A stretch of DNA of 64,000 nucleotides from Rhizobium terrae. GTDB taxonomy: Bacteria > Pseudomonadota > Alphaproteobacteria > Rhizobiales > Rhizobiaceae. Positions within the stretch are counted from its first letter, which is position 1, and each line of letters opens with the position of its first letter. The DNA lies in NCBI RefSeq assembly GCF_003425685.1, contig NZ_QJKM01000005.1, forward strand, positions 186,001-250,000. Direction: 5' to 3'. Position numbers and translations under genes: made by a program. Below the pieces are notes generated by a model, which was given only the letters and a program-made list of their open reading frames with translations, ran no database searches and had not been told where the DNA came from. Below, one piece after another: positions 26,687 through 35,057 of this stretch.

Positions 26687-27274
26687 TCACATCAAAAGCC
26701 CGGCTGCCGTCACCACGCTCTGGGCGATATCCGACATCTTCTTCTTTTCGTTCATTGCGGTCTGGCGCAACAGCGCGAAGGCCTCTTCTTCGGAAAGGCC
26801 GCGCATCTTCATGAGGATACCCTTGGCGCGCTCGATCACCTTGCGCTCTTCCAGCGCCGATTTCGCTTCCGCCAGTTCCCGTTGAAGCCGGCTGAAGGCA
26901 TTGAAACGGCTCACCGCCATGTCGAGGATAGCCTTGACGCGCTCCTTCTTCAGCCCGTCGACCACATAGGCAGAGACGCCGGCTTCCATTGCCGCTTCGA
27001 TCAAGGCCGTATCGGAGCGATCGACGAACATGGCGATCGGCCGGCTCACCGTGCGGGTGAGCTGGAACAGATGCTCCATCATGTCACGATTGGGGTTTTC
27101 GATATCGATGACGATGACATCCGGCTTCAACGTCTCGATGATCCGGGCGACGCCCTGGACCTCGTGGATGACTGTGACATTGCCGTGCCCGGCCTCCCTC
27201 AGCCCTTCCTCGATGATGGAAGCGCGGATGGCATTTTCATCGATGACCAGAATGGTGAGATCGGGAGCCGGCAT
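26687..27274 (-). CDS. nasT: ANTAR-domain antiterminator NasT
   Basis: A 195-residue response-regulator-like protein. The N-terminal receiver-like domain (LTILVIDENAIRASIIEEGL, VIVIDIENPNRD) is followed by a linker helix and a C-terminal ANTAR RNA-binding domain from about 135 (ALEERKVIERAKGILMKMRGLSEEEAFALLRQTAM). It should bind paired hexaloop hairpins in the leader of the nitrate operon. The start at 27274 was chosen because the receiver domain begins there; its ribosome binding site is poor. It is divergent from ftsK. Confidence 0.93.
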   Translation of the reverse strand: MPAPDLTILVIDENAIRASIIEEGLREAGHGNVTVIHEVQGVARIIETLKPDVIVIDIENPNRDMMEHLFQLTRTVSRPIAMFVDRSDTALIEAAMEAGVSAYVVDGLKKERVKAILDMAVSRFNAFSRLQRELAEAKSALEERKVIERAKGILMKMRGLSEEEAFALLRQTAMNEKKKMSDIAQSVVTAAGLLM

Positions 27275-27426
27275 TCCTATAGTGATGACGCAGTGCAGCA
27301 ATCTTGGCAAGCGGCCTGATGCGTCCGCAGGGATCTGTTCGATCATGAGGCGGCGGAAAGAACCAGTTAACCTTTATTTTCTACTTCATGGGTTAATGTG
27401 CCCTTCTCGTTTCTCGTACGGTTCTC

Positions 27427-29886
27427 ATGCAGTTCACACGCAATAATATTTCCCAGAGTTCCGATAACGCCGGCGCCGAAGACGATGCAGTCGATACGGC
27501 GCGGCAGTCCGTGCGTCCCCAGAGCCTGGCTGATTTCAATCAGCCGGTGCTGGAGCAGGCGCCCTGGCAGGCAGCCTTCCGGCTGGCACCCAACGTGCGT
27601 TTTACCCGCACGCCCGAAAATGTCGTGAGCCGCAAGGCCAATGGCAGGCCGGCGCCCATCGAACGGGCCGCCGCGCGGCTGGTCGAAGCCGTCACCGAGG
27701 AAATCGAGGTGATTCCTTCGGAGGTGCTCGCGGCGGAGGCGGCAAACGATTCGCAGGCTGCTTCCGCTCCGCTCGAACAGGTTGCCGGCCTTCAGCAGCT
27801 TGCCGCCACGATGCGCCATCACGTGCCGGAGATCCGGAAGTTCGTACCGCCGCAACCTGTTCCGGCACAGCCGGCGCCCGCCGCGCCGCGTCCGGCGGCT
27901 GAAACGCCGCGCCAGGACATTGCGATCTCCGATTTCGCCTTCTGGGACGCCATGCCCTTCGATCTGGAAGGGCCTCCGGCCGCCGCGGTTCCCGTCACGC
28001 CGGTTCATTCGGAAATCCCGCCGGTGGCGGCGCAGCCTGGCGCACCTGTTACCGATCTCTATCGCGAAGTGCCGCGCAGGACCGTTGCCCGGACTGTGAT
28101 CGTCGCGCCGTCTCCGAGACCGGAAGCTGTGAAGGCGCCGGAACCCGCGACGTCCGCTCCGCCCGTCTCCGAGCCAGTCGTGACAGTTGCGGCACCCGTT
28201 GCTGTCGAAGCCGTGCAGCCGGCACCTTCCGTCACCCCGGCCCCTGTGACCATGCCCGCTCCGGTGCCCCAGGCCGCGCCTCAGGCCGTCAACCTGCCGG
28301 GCTCCGGCCGGCCCCGAAGCGTCCGCCCGGCAGACGCCGAATACGAATTCCCGCCGATCTCGCTGCTGCAGGAGCCGCAGGGGGAGCGTGGTCAGGCCAT
28401 GCAGCCGGATGCGCTTCAGCAGAGCGCCGGCCTGCTCGAAAGCGTGCTGGAAGATTTCGGCATCCGCGGCGAGATCATCGACGTGCGGCCAGGCCCCGTC
28501 GTCACGCTCTATGAATTCGAGCCGGCGCCGGGTGTCAAATCCTCACGCGTCATCGGCCTCTCCGACGATATCGCCCGCTCCATGTCGGCGCTCTCGGCTC
28601 GCGTCGCGGTCGTGCCCGGCCGCAACGTCATCGGCATCGAACTGCCAAACGCGACCCGCGAGACCGTCTATTTCCGCGAACTGATCGAGTGCGAGGATTA
28701 TTGGGAGACCAAGCAGCGGCTGGCGCTCTGCCTCGGCAAGACGATCGGCGGCGAACCGGTGATTGCCGAGCTTGCCAAGATGCCGCATCTGCTGGTCGCC
28801 GGCACCACCGGTTCGGGCAAGTCGGTCGCCATCAACACGATGATCCTGTCGCTCCTCTACCGGCTGCGCCCGGAAGAATGCCGGCTGATCATGATCGACC
28901 CGAAGATGCTGGAACTCTCCGTCTATGACGGCATCCCGCACCTGCTGACCCCCGTCGTCACCGATCCGAAGAAGGCCGTGTTGGCTCTCAAGTGGGCGGT
29001 GCGCGAAATGGAAGAGCGCTATCGCAAGATGTCGCGCTTGAGCGTCCGCAATATCGACGGTTACAACCAGCGCGCCGCGGCTGCCCGCGAAAAGGGCGAG
29101 GTGATCACGGTCAGCGTGCAGTCGGGCTTCGACCGCACGACCGGCGAGATCGTCTACGAAGAGCAGGAACTCGATCTCTCGCCTATGCCCTACATCGTCG
29201 TCATCGTCGACGAGATGGCCGACCTGATGATGGTGGCCGGCAAGGATATCGAAGGGGCGATCCAGCGTCTGGCGCAGATGGCGCGTGCCGCCGGCATTCA
29301 CCTGATCATGGCGACGCAGCGTCCTTCGGTCGACGTCATCACCGGCACGATCAAGGCGAACTTCCCGACCCGCATTTCCTTCCAGGTCACCTCGAAGATC
29401 GACAGCCGCACCATTCTCGGCGAGCAGGGTGCCGAACATTTGCTCGGCCAGGGCGACATGTTGCACATGGCGGGCGGCGGGCGCATTTCCCGCGTTCACG
29501 GGCCGTTCGTCTCGGATGCCGAAGTGGAACAGGTCGTTCGTCACCTCAAGGCCCAGGGCCGGCCGGACTATCTTGGCACAGTCACCGAGGACGAGGAAGG
29601 CGAAGAGGACGACGACGCCCAGCAGGAAGCGGTGTTCGATAAGAGCGCCATGGGCGGGGACGACACGGATGACCTTTACGACAAGGCCGTCAAGGTGGTG
29701 ATGAAGGACCGCAAGTGCTCGACGTCCTATATCCAGCGGAGGCTTTCCGTTGGCTACAACCGCGCCGCGTCGCTGGTGGAGCGCATGGAGCAGGAAGGCC
29801 TGGTGGGGCCGGCCAACCATGTGGGCAAACGGGAGATCATTTCCGGTGGACGTTCCGCTATCGCGCCGGATGGGTTTGAGGACTGA
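27427..29886 (+). CDS. FtsK/SpoIIIE-type DNA translocase lacking membrane segments
   Basis: An 819-residue hexameric DNA pump. Residues 1 to about 330 are Pro/Ala/Val-rich, low-complexity and contain no membrane helix. The beta domain then follows ([40 protein letters not shown]), and the RecA-like motor with Walker A GTTGSGKS at about 459-466 and Walker [13 protein letters not shown]. The C-terminal gamma winged helix (about 745-810) has [25 protein letters not shown] and should read KOPS-type polar sequences. Typical FtsK has four N-terminal helices, so this is a soluble form, comparable in architecture to B. subtilis SftA. The start ATG 27427 gives the longest N-terminus; no strong ribosome binding site is seen. 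Confidence 0.88.
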   Translation: MQFTRNNISQSSDNAGAEDDAVDTARQSVRPQSLADFNQPVLEQAPWQAAFRLAPNVRFTRTPENVVSRKANGRPAPIERAAARLVEAVTEEIEVIPSEVLAAEAANDSQAASAPLEQVAGLQQLAATMRHHVPEIRKFVPPQPVPAQPAPAAPRPAAETPRQDIAISDFAFWDAMPFDLEGPPAAAVPVTPVHSEIPPVAAQPGAPVTDLYREVPRRTVARTVIVAPSPRPEAVKAPEPATSAPPVSEPVVTVAAPVAVEAVQPAPSVTPAPVTMPAPVPQAAPQAVNLPGSGRPRSVRPADAEYEFPPISLLQEPQGERGQAMQPDALQQSAGLLESVLEDFGIRGEIIDVRPGPVVTLYEFEPAPGVKSSRVIGLSDDIARSMSALSARVAVVPGRNVIGIELPNATRETVYFRELIECEDYWETKQRLALCLGKTIGGEPVIAELAKMPHLLVAGTTGSGKSVAINTMILSLLYRLRPEECRLIMIDPKMLELSVYDGIPHLLTPVVTDPKKAVLALKWAVREMEERYRKMSRLSVRNIDGYNQRAAAAREKGEVITVSVQSGFDRTTGEIVYEEQELDLSPMPYIVVIVDEMADLMMVAGKDIEGAIQRLAQMARAAGIHLIMATQRPSVDVITGTIKANFPTRISFQVTSKIDSRTILGEQGAEHLLGQGDMLHMAGGGRISRVHGPFVSDAEVEQVVRHLKAQGRPDYLGTVTEDEEGEEDDDAQQEAVFDKSAMGGDDTDDLYDKAVKVVMKDRKCSTSYIQRRLSVGYNRAASLVERMEQEGLVGPANHVGKREIISGGRSAIAPDGFED

Positions 29887-29989
29887 CGCCGGCAGCTTTG
29901 TCCGGAGTCCAAAAAAGGGCGGATACGATCGTCGAAATAATTTTTTTATCCCCGCTTTTCCCCGCCCCTCAAACCCGTGCCTATAATCT

Positions 29990-30310
29990 GCCCGCTTCCG
30001 TCGCCGGAGTGTTTCGCGAGACGTTCGCGGGCAGGCGGGAGCCGGCGCCCTGGTCGGACCTGTAACGTGCAGGAAAGGCCAGGGAGGTGAAAGCCATGGG
30101 AGAGGGGTCGCAAGACACTTTTCCCTATCAAGCCTCCCCCTGGCCGCCGGGCCGGGTTCGGTTGAGCCGTGCAAGTGGCGGAAATGCCATGCAGCGAGGC
30201 GAGGTGATCACCTGTAGGGGCCGGAAGCCCCGACAAGACGCTGAAGGCCACGCGAATGCGGAGCCATATTATAAACTAAATGAGGTTCCGCATTCGCGTG
30301 AGCTCTCCGA
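29990..30310 (+). ncRNA. Candidate structured non-coding RNA (strand uncertain)
   Basis: Successive perfect or near-perfect stems lie here with little space between them. They are CGCGA/TCGCG (30015-30029), the two-tier hairpin CCTGG-CCTG/CAGG-CCAGG (30049-30083), a long-range GGCCAGG/CCTGGCC pairing (30077-30083 with a partner near 30148), TGCA-TGGC/GCCA-TGCA around 30168-30194, AGGTGATCACCT near 30202, GGGGC/GCCCC near 30217-30231, and the 17-bp stem at 30249-30300. I could not match it to tmRNA, RNase P RNA, SRP RNA or 6S RNA signatures. The phrase GGGAGGTGAAAGCC recalls group II intron 5' regions, but there is no domain V and no reverse transcriptase gene. Strand and boundaries are guesses. 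Confidence 0.4.
30249..30300. repeat. 17-bp inverted repeat
   Basis: The arm at 30249-30265 pairs with 30284-30300 with a single G-U-type mismatch, around an A/T-rich 18-base loop. It is the longest stem in the gene-free interval. No T-run follows on either strand, so it is not a usual terminator. Confidence 0.8.
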
Positions 30311-30407
30311 TCTTTGACAAAACCACGGCAGGAAGCTGCGCGGGGCTCCGGAGTGTTGGCCGAAGCCGTTGATGGCGCGCTCGGTTTTATCCGGCCTGCA
30401 GCCGGCG

Positions 30408-31577
30408 CTACCGGCTGCGGATATAATCGCCGAGCCGTTGCGCGGCGTCCTCGATCTGCCTCGGATCGCGCAGATAACAGGCGCGCATGAAGGCAGCGCC
30501 GCCAGGACCGAAGGCGGTGCCGGGCGCCATGCCGACACCCGTCTGATCGACGATCCTGAACGCCTCGTCGCGGCTGTCGGTGACACCGTCGATCTTCAGG
30601 AAGGCGTAGAGAGCGCCCTCCGGCTTGCGGGTCTCGACCCGGTTTGTGGCGATCAGCGCATCGCAGAGGATGTCGCGGGAGGTGCGGGCGCGCTCGATAT
30701 TGGTGCGGACGAAATCGTCACCGTGGTCGAGCGCGGCGATCGCGCCCTTCTGCATGAACTGCGCGACGCCGGAGGTGGAATACTGGATGAGGTTGGTCAG
30801 CGTCTGGCCGATCTCCGCCGGAGCGACCATCCAGCCGACGCGCCAGCCGGTCATGCACCAGTTCTTGGAGAAGGAATTGACGAAGATGATCCGGTCTTCC
30901 GGCTCCATGACGTCCATGAAGGACGGAGCGCGGGCGCCTTCGAAATAATAGAGGCCGTAGATCTCGTCGGCAATGATCCAGAGGCCGCGTTTGCGGGCGA
31001 GTGCGAGGACCGCCTTCAGGTCGTCATGTGTTGCCGTCCAGCCGGTGGGATTGGAAGGCGAGTTGATGAAGAGCGCGCTGGTCTTCGGGGTGATCGCCGC
31101 TTCGAGGCGTTCGATATCGAGCACCCAGCGGCCATCGGCAAAACCGAGCTCGACGGTGACGGGCTTGGCTTCCGAAACGGTGATGGCGTTGACGACATTC
31201 GGCCAGGCGGGCGAAAGATAGACGATCTCGTTGCTGGCGGAGGCGACCGTCTGGATGGCCAGCACGATCGACTGCATGCCGGAGCCGGTGACGTAGATAT
31301 TGTCGGTCCAGAGGTTTTTGCCATAGTGGCGCTGGTAATAGCGTATGATCGCCTCGCGCAGCGCCGGGATGCCCTGCGTCCAGGTATAGAACGTTTCGCC
31401 GGCCAGCAGCGCCTCGCTCGCGGCGCGGGTGATGAAATCCGGGGTTGGAAGATCGCCTTCGCCAATCCAGAGCGGCATCAGGTTTTCCCGGCCCCGGGCA
31501 TAGGTGACGATTTCGCCAATGCCGCTGCGCGGCGCTGCCGCGGCGCGGGCGCTGATATCCGGTCTGATGATGGTCAT
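30408..31577 (-). CDS. PLP-dependent aminotransferase, class I/II
   Basis: A 389-residue fold-type I aminotransferase of the aspartate/aromatic group. The PLP lysine is K238 in SFSKNWCMTGWRVGW; NPTG is at about 176-179, ADEIYG near 203, and an Arg that binds the substrate carboxylate lies in the C-terminal part. Substrate cannot be told. The start at 31577 is where family similarity begins; its ribosome binding site is poor. It lies 75 bp downstream of the flavin reductase on the same strand, so it may be read through from the sulfosugar genes, but no role in that pathway is known. Confidence 0.85.
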   Translation of the reverse strand: MTIIRPDISARAAAAPRSGIGEIVTYARGRENLMPLWIGEGDLPTPDFITRAASEALLAGETFYTWTQGIPALREAIIRYYQRHYGKNLWTDNIYVTGSGMQSIVLAIQTVASASNEIVYLSPAWPNVVNAITVSEAKPVTVELGFADGRWVLDIERLEAAITPKTSALFINSPSNPTGWTATHDDLKAVLALARKRGLWIIADEIYGLYYFEGARAPSFMDVMEPEDRIIFVNSFSKNWCMTGWRVGWMVAPAEIGQTLTNLIQYSTSGVAQFMQKGAIAALDHGDDFVRTNIERARTSRDILCDALIATNRVETRKPEGALYAFLKIDGVTDSRDEAFRIVDQTGVGMAPGTAFGPGGAAFMRACYLRDPRQIEDAAQRLGDYIRSR

Positions 31578-31652
31578 GGAGGGCCTGTCGATGCTGGAAT
31601 GGTGCTTTCCTGCGTAGGCCCGACCCATGCGCCGGTCAATATGTTTCCGGCG

Positions 31653-32180
31653 TCAGTGGCTCTGAAAACGGCCGAACGCGCCACGCGAGAAACATAGGGG
31701 ATCGCCTTCGCGATGGGCTGCACGCAGCACGCGGCCAAGGATCAGCGTGTGATCGCCCGCATCGTGCATCGAAGAGAGTTCGCATTCGAAGCGAGCCAGC
31801 GTGCCGGGTATGACCGGCACGCCTTCGAGATTTTCCAGCCAGTCGAGACCGTCGAAGCCCAATCCGCCTCGGGTGAAGCGGGCACTGAGCGGATTTTGCT
31901 CGGCACTCAGCACATGGACAGCGAAATGGCTGGCAGTGGTGAAGGCCGCGTAGCGTGACGAGCTTTTGGCCGGAGACCAGAGGACGAGGGGCGGATCGAG
32001 CGACACCGAGGTGAAGCTGTTCACCGTCATGCCGATCGGTCCGGCCGGCGTTCTTGCCGTCACCACAGTCACTCCGGTCGTGAACGCGCCGAGAGCCGTG
32101 CGATAATGCCGGGCGGTCGATGCATCGGGAATGAAAACATTCTCGCTGGGGGTATGCGTGGTGTCGGCGGATATCGTCAT
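31653..32180 (-). CDS. smoA: Flavin reductase, SmoA-like
   Basis: A 175-residue flavin reductase of the HpaC/DIM6-type split-barrel family (YRTALGAFTTGVTVVTA, GPIGMTVNSFTSVSLDPPLVLWS). It would supply FMNH2, using NAD(P)H, to the monooxygenase encoded two genes upstream. The ATG overlaps the stop of the aldo/keto reductase gene, showing translational coupling. In Agrobacterium the same three-gene set smoA-smoB-smoC makes up the oxidative sulfoquinovose pathway. The individual protein is a generic flavin reductase; the specific name rests on its neighbours, including the diagnostic sulfoquinovosidase. Confidence 0.8.
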   Translation of the reverse strand: MTISADTTHTPSENVFIPDASTARHYRTALGAFTTGVTVVTARTPAGPIGMTVNSFTSVSLDPPLVLWSPAKSSSRYAAFTTASHFAVHVLSAEQNPLSARFTRGGLGFDGLDWLENLEGVPVIPGTLARFECELSSMHDAGDHTLILGRVLRAAHREGDPLCFSRGAFGRFQSH

Positions 32181-33064
32181 GGTACCGGCTTTCCAATCGC
32201 TGCAGTGTAGAGTTCGAACCAGGTTTCGCGGTCGATCGACACCTTTGCGGCGTCGCCGATCTTCCTGATGCGGTCAAGATTATTAGTGCCGAGCACGGGC
32301 AGGATGCTGGCCGGATGGGCAAGTAGCCAGGCGACAGCGACGGCGGTTGGATCAACGCCCTGTTCGCCAGCGATGCGCTCCAGGATCGCCATGAGACCGG
32401 CGTTCTGGAAGAGCTTGCCGCCAGCGAGCGGGGACCAGGCCATCGGCGCAATGGCGCGTTCTTGCAGATAGGCAAGATCGCCATTGGTAAAGACGTCTGC
32501 GGCCAACAGGCTGATTTCGATCTGGTTGGTCACCAGCTGCTGTTCCATGGAGGACTGCAGCAGCGAGAAATCCCAGGGGCGGAAGTTGGAGACACCGACG
32601 GCACGCACCTTGCCAGATTCGACCAGCGCATCGAGCGTCGAACCGGTAACATCCGGGTCCATGAACGGGTCCGGGCGGTGGATCAGCAGGAGATCGACAT
32701 AGTCGGTCGCCATGTCACGCAACGAAGCTTCGACCGAGGCGGTGATGTGTTCTGCACTGGTATCGTAGTGTTTGCCGCGAACCGCGGAGTGCCGGCCCGC
32801 CGGCGCGACGATTCCGCATTTGGTGACGATTTCGATTTTGGCTCGCAGGGAAGGCGAAGCCTTCAAGGCGGCGCCGAAGATCGCTTCAGCCGCGTAGCCG
32901 CCGTAGATATCGGCATTGTCCATAGTCGTGATGCCCTGCTCCAGGCAGGCTCCGATCTTGGCATGAACGTGCCTGGCCGAGGTGTCGGCATCGTCGCCGA
33001 TACGCCACATGCCGTAAATCAGGCGGCTGAGTTCAAGGTCGGGTGAAAGCTGGATGCGGTCCAT
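32177..33064 (-). CDS. smoB: Aldo/keto reductase, SmoB-like 6-oxo-glucose reductase
   Basis: A 295-residue aldo/keto reductase with the complete catalytic tetrad D49, Y54 (DNADIYGGY), K82 (VTKCG) and H129 (LIHRPDP), plus C-terminal NADP-binding residues (SPLAGGKLF, GTNNLDRI). In the smo pathway the monooxygenase releases sulfite from sulfoquinovose and leaves 6-oxo-glucose, which SmoB reduces to glucose. GGGAG lies upstream of ATG 33064. It sits 15 bp after the monooxygenase gene and overlaps the flavin reductase start. An alternative is a general YdhF-type reductase, but the cluster argues for SmoB. Confidence 0.82.
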   Translation of the reverse strand: MDRIQLSPDLELSRLIYGMWRIGDDADTSARHVHAKIGACLEQGITTMDNADIYGGYAAEAIFGAALKASPSLRAKIEIVTKCGIVAPAGRHSAVRGKHYDTSAEHITASVEASLRDMATDYVDLLLIHRPDPFMDPDVTGSTLDALVESGKVRAVGVSNFRPWDFSLLQSSMEQQLVTNQIEISLLAADVFTNGDLAYLQERAIAPMAWSPLAGGKLFQNAGLMAILERIAGEQGVDPTAVAVAWLLAHPASILPVLGTNNLDRIRKIGDAAKVSIDRETWFELYTAAIGKPVP

Positions 33065-33079
33065 CAGGGGCGTCTCCCA

Positions 33080-34237
33080 TTAGCGGCGTATGCCTGTGCC
33101 GAGCGGGGTTGCAGGGGTGCCGGCCGGCACGCGACCGTAGGCGTGCGGCAGCGAGCAGGTCTTGAGCTGCGGCAGCACCTTCTGGCCGAAATGTTCCGCT
33201 TCGTCGAGATGGGGATAGCCGGAAAAGATGAAGGCGCGGATGCCCATTTTTTGATAGGCCTCGATTTCCGAAAGCACCTGGTCGGCGGAGCCGACCAGTG
33301 CGGCGCCGCAGCCGGAACGGGCGCGGCCGATACCGGTCCAGAGGTGCGGCTCGACGTAGCCGAACTTGTCGGCGAGTTCTCGGGTGCGGGCCTGATGCGC
33401 GACGCCGAGCGAATTGCTGTCGTGGGCGCGGCCGCGGATCAGCCGGCCGTATTCGTCGTCGAGCTTCGAGACGAGATGCTCGGCATACTCGCGGGCCTCC
33501 CGCTCGGTGTCGCGGACGATCATGTGGACGCGCAGACCGTAATCCAGCGTGCGGCCATGGGCTTCGGCGCGGGCGTGGACCGCCTTCATGCGTTCGGCGA
33601 TCTCTTCCTTCGGTTCCGGCCACATCAGATAGACGTCGCACTGGGCGCCGCAGAGCTCCAGCGCATCCGGCGAATAACCGCCGAAATAGAGCAGCGGGCC
33701 GCCGTTCTGCTGATAGGGGCGAGCGGGATCGGCGGGAACGTTCCTGAAATTGTAGACTTCGCCCTCGTGGTCGATCTTGTCGCGCGTCCAGGCCTGGCGG
33801 AGGATCTGCACGACCTCGTGGCTGCGGCGGTAACGGAAGGCGCTGTCGGCGACTTCGCCCGGGAAATCCGAGCTGATGACGTTCAGCGTCAGCCGGCCTT
33901 TCAGCATATGATCCAGCGTGGCAATCGTGCGCGCCAGCATGATCGGCTGCATCTCGCCGCAGCGGATGGCGGCCAGCAGGTTGATCTTCTCCGTGACCTG
34001 CGAGGCGCCGGCGACGAAACTCAGCGTGTCCTGGCCGACCTGGTACGAAGAAGGGCAGAGGATGTTGCGGAAGCCGAGCGCCTCACTGCGCCTGACGATG
34101 TCCGAGCAGTGCTCCCAGCTGGATTTCAGCGCGCCATCCGGCACGCCGAGATAGGCGTAGTCATCCGAGCAGAGTGCCGCGAACCATGAGACTTCGGCCG
34201 CATCGAGATCGGGCGACGTAATCGGTACAACGGTCAT
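33080..34237 (-). CDS. smoC: FMNH2-dependent sulfoquinovose monooxygenase, SmoC-like
   Basis: A 385-residue luciferase-like monooxygenase related to alkanesulfonate monooxygenase SsuD. The TIM-barrel blocks of that family are visible: SSYQVGQDTLSFVAGASQVTEKINLLAAIRCGEMQP, RLTLNVISSDFPGEV, FRYRRSHEVVQIL, LLYFGGYSPDALELC. It should oxidatively cleave the C-S bond of sulfoquinovose, giving sulfite and 6-oxo-glucose. A strong GAGGAGG is six bases before ATG 34237. It is the first gene of the minus-strand smoCBA unit and divergent from the GntR regulator and sulfoquinovosidase. No ssuABC-type sulfonate transporter is nearby, which argues against plain alkanesulfonate use. Confidence 0.83.
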   Translation of the reverse strand: MTVVPITSPDLDAAEVSWFAALCSDDYAYLGVPDGALKSSWEHCSDIVRRSEALGFRNILCPSSYQVGQDTLSFVAGASQVTEKINLLAAIRCGEMQPIMLARTIATLDHMLKGRLTLNVISSDFPGEVADSAFRYRRSHEVVQILRQAWTRDKIDHEGEVYNFRNVPADPARPYQQNGGPLLYFGGYSPDALELCGAQCDVYLMWPEPKEEIAERMKAVHARAEAHGRTLDYGLRVHMIVRDTEREAREYAEHLVSKLDDEYGRLIRGRAHDSNSLGVAHQARTRELADKFGYVEPHLWTGIGRARSGCGAALVGSADQVLSEIEAYQKMGIRAFIFSGYPHLDEAEHFGQKVLPQLKTCSLPHAYGRVPAGTPATPLGTGIRR

Positions 34238-34285
34238 CAGTTCCTCCTCATGGTCTTCCGCATTCCCTCTTGCATATCATCCGGT

Positions 34286-34310
34286 TTGATGTAGATCAAT
34301 GATGTATCAA
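34286..34310. promoter_or_regulatory. Candidate operator in the smoC / GntR divergent promoter
   Basis: TTGAT-GTAG-ATCAA at 34286-34299 is a palindrome, followed by TGAT-GT-ATCA at 34300-34309. It lies between the divergent starts at 34237 and 34349 and is the only symmetric element there. The size suits a GntR/HutC dimer, probably the regulator encoded next to it. Confidence 0.5.
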
Positions 34311-34348
34311 TTTTGTTCGTGGTTCGCAGGAGGAGGCGAAGCGAAATC

Positions 34349-35053
34349 ATGGAAAGCCGTCCCGGTAGCCTGCCCATCTATCTGCAGATCACCGAGCTTC
34401 TGGTGCGCGACATCGCTGCCGGGCGGTTGGTGGATCGAGAGAAGCTGGCACCCGAGCGGGATATGGCGGCCCAGCTCGGCATTGCCGTCGGCACCTTGCG
34501 CAAGGCACTGGCGGAATTGCAGAGCCGGGGCCTTCTTGAGCGGGTGCAAGGGTCGGGGAATTACATCAGGGCGATCAGCGACCCGAAGAGCGTCTATGCG
34601 ATGTTCCGGCTGGAACTGATCCAGGGCGGCGGCTTGCCGACGGCAGAGGTCATCGACGTGGCGCGGCTCGACAAGCCGAAAGATCTTCCGAAATTCGGTT
34701 TTTCGCCGGAAGGGCACCGGATCCGCCGCGTCCGCAGGCTTTCCGGACAGGTGGCGGCATTGGAAGAAATCTGGCTCGATGGCTCCTATGCGCCGAAGAT
34801 CCTGCAGGAGGACCTGTCGGAGTCGCTCTATCTCTACTACCGTACCCGCTTCAATCTCTGGATCGGGCGGGCAGAAGACCGGATCGATCTCGACACCGTA
34901 CCCGATTGGGCGCCGCCGGTCTTCGGCCAGAAGCCCGGGGCGCCGATCGCGCATGTGCTGCGCGTGAGCGAAGCCCAGGACGGCGCAGTCGCCGAAGTTT
35001 CCCACACATGGTTCGACCATTCCGTGGCCCGTTACGTATCACGCCTGAGGTAG
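34349..35053 (+). CDS. GntR/HutC-family regulator of the sulfoquinovose genes
   Basis: A 234-residue repressor. It has an N-terminal winged helix (about 8-72; PIYLQITELLVRDIAAGRL, LAPERDMAAQLGIAVGTLRKAL, GLLERVQGSGNYI) and a C-terminal UTRA ligand-binding domain. The start at 34349 follows AGGAGGAGG at some distance. The next gene, encoding the sulfoquinovosidase, begins 4 bp after its stop, and smoCBA is divergent, so it probably controls both arms with sulfoquinovose or a derivative as inducer. It corresponds in position to the regulator (smoD) of the Agrobacterium cluster. Confidence 0.85.
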   Translation: MESRPGSLPIYLQITELLVRDIAAGRLVDREKLAPERDMAAQLGIAVGTLRKALAELQSRGLLERVQGSGNYIRAISDPKSVYAMFRLELIQGGGLPTAEVIDVARLDKPKDLPKFGFSPEGHRIRRVRRLSGQVAALEEIWLDGSYAPKILQEDLSESLYLYYRTRFNLWIGRAEDRIDLDTVPDWAPPVFGQKPGAPIAHVLRVSEAQDGAVAEVSHTWFDHSVARYVSRLR

Positions 35054-35057
35054 GCCG

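Larger units (their letters stand above)
29887..30407. other. Gene-free interval after ftsK
   Basis: These 521 bp contain no credible gene. The middle part (about 30015-30300) is a chain of hairpins described separately as a candidate structured RNA. The final 100 bp contain a CCGGC/GCCGG palindrome at 30391-30405, next to the end of the minus-strand aminotransferase gene. Confidence 0.6.

Noticed and set aside
29990..30310. Group II intron remnant, tmRNA, RNase P RNA, SRP RNA or 6S RNA
   Set aside because: Only a short phrase recalls intron 5' regions; no domain V, no reverse transcriptase, and none of the conserved cores of the housekeeping RNAs were found.
33080..34237. Alkanesulfonate monooxygenase SsuD
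   Set aside because: Fold and motifs fit, but there is no ssu transporter, and the sulfoquinovosidase and aldo/keto reductase neighbours indicate the sulfoquinovose enzyme.
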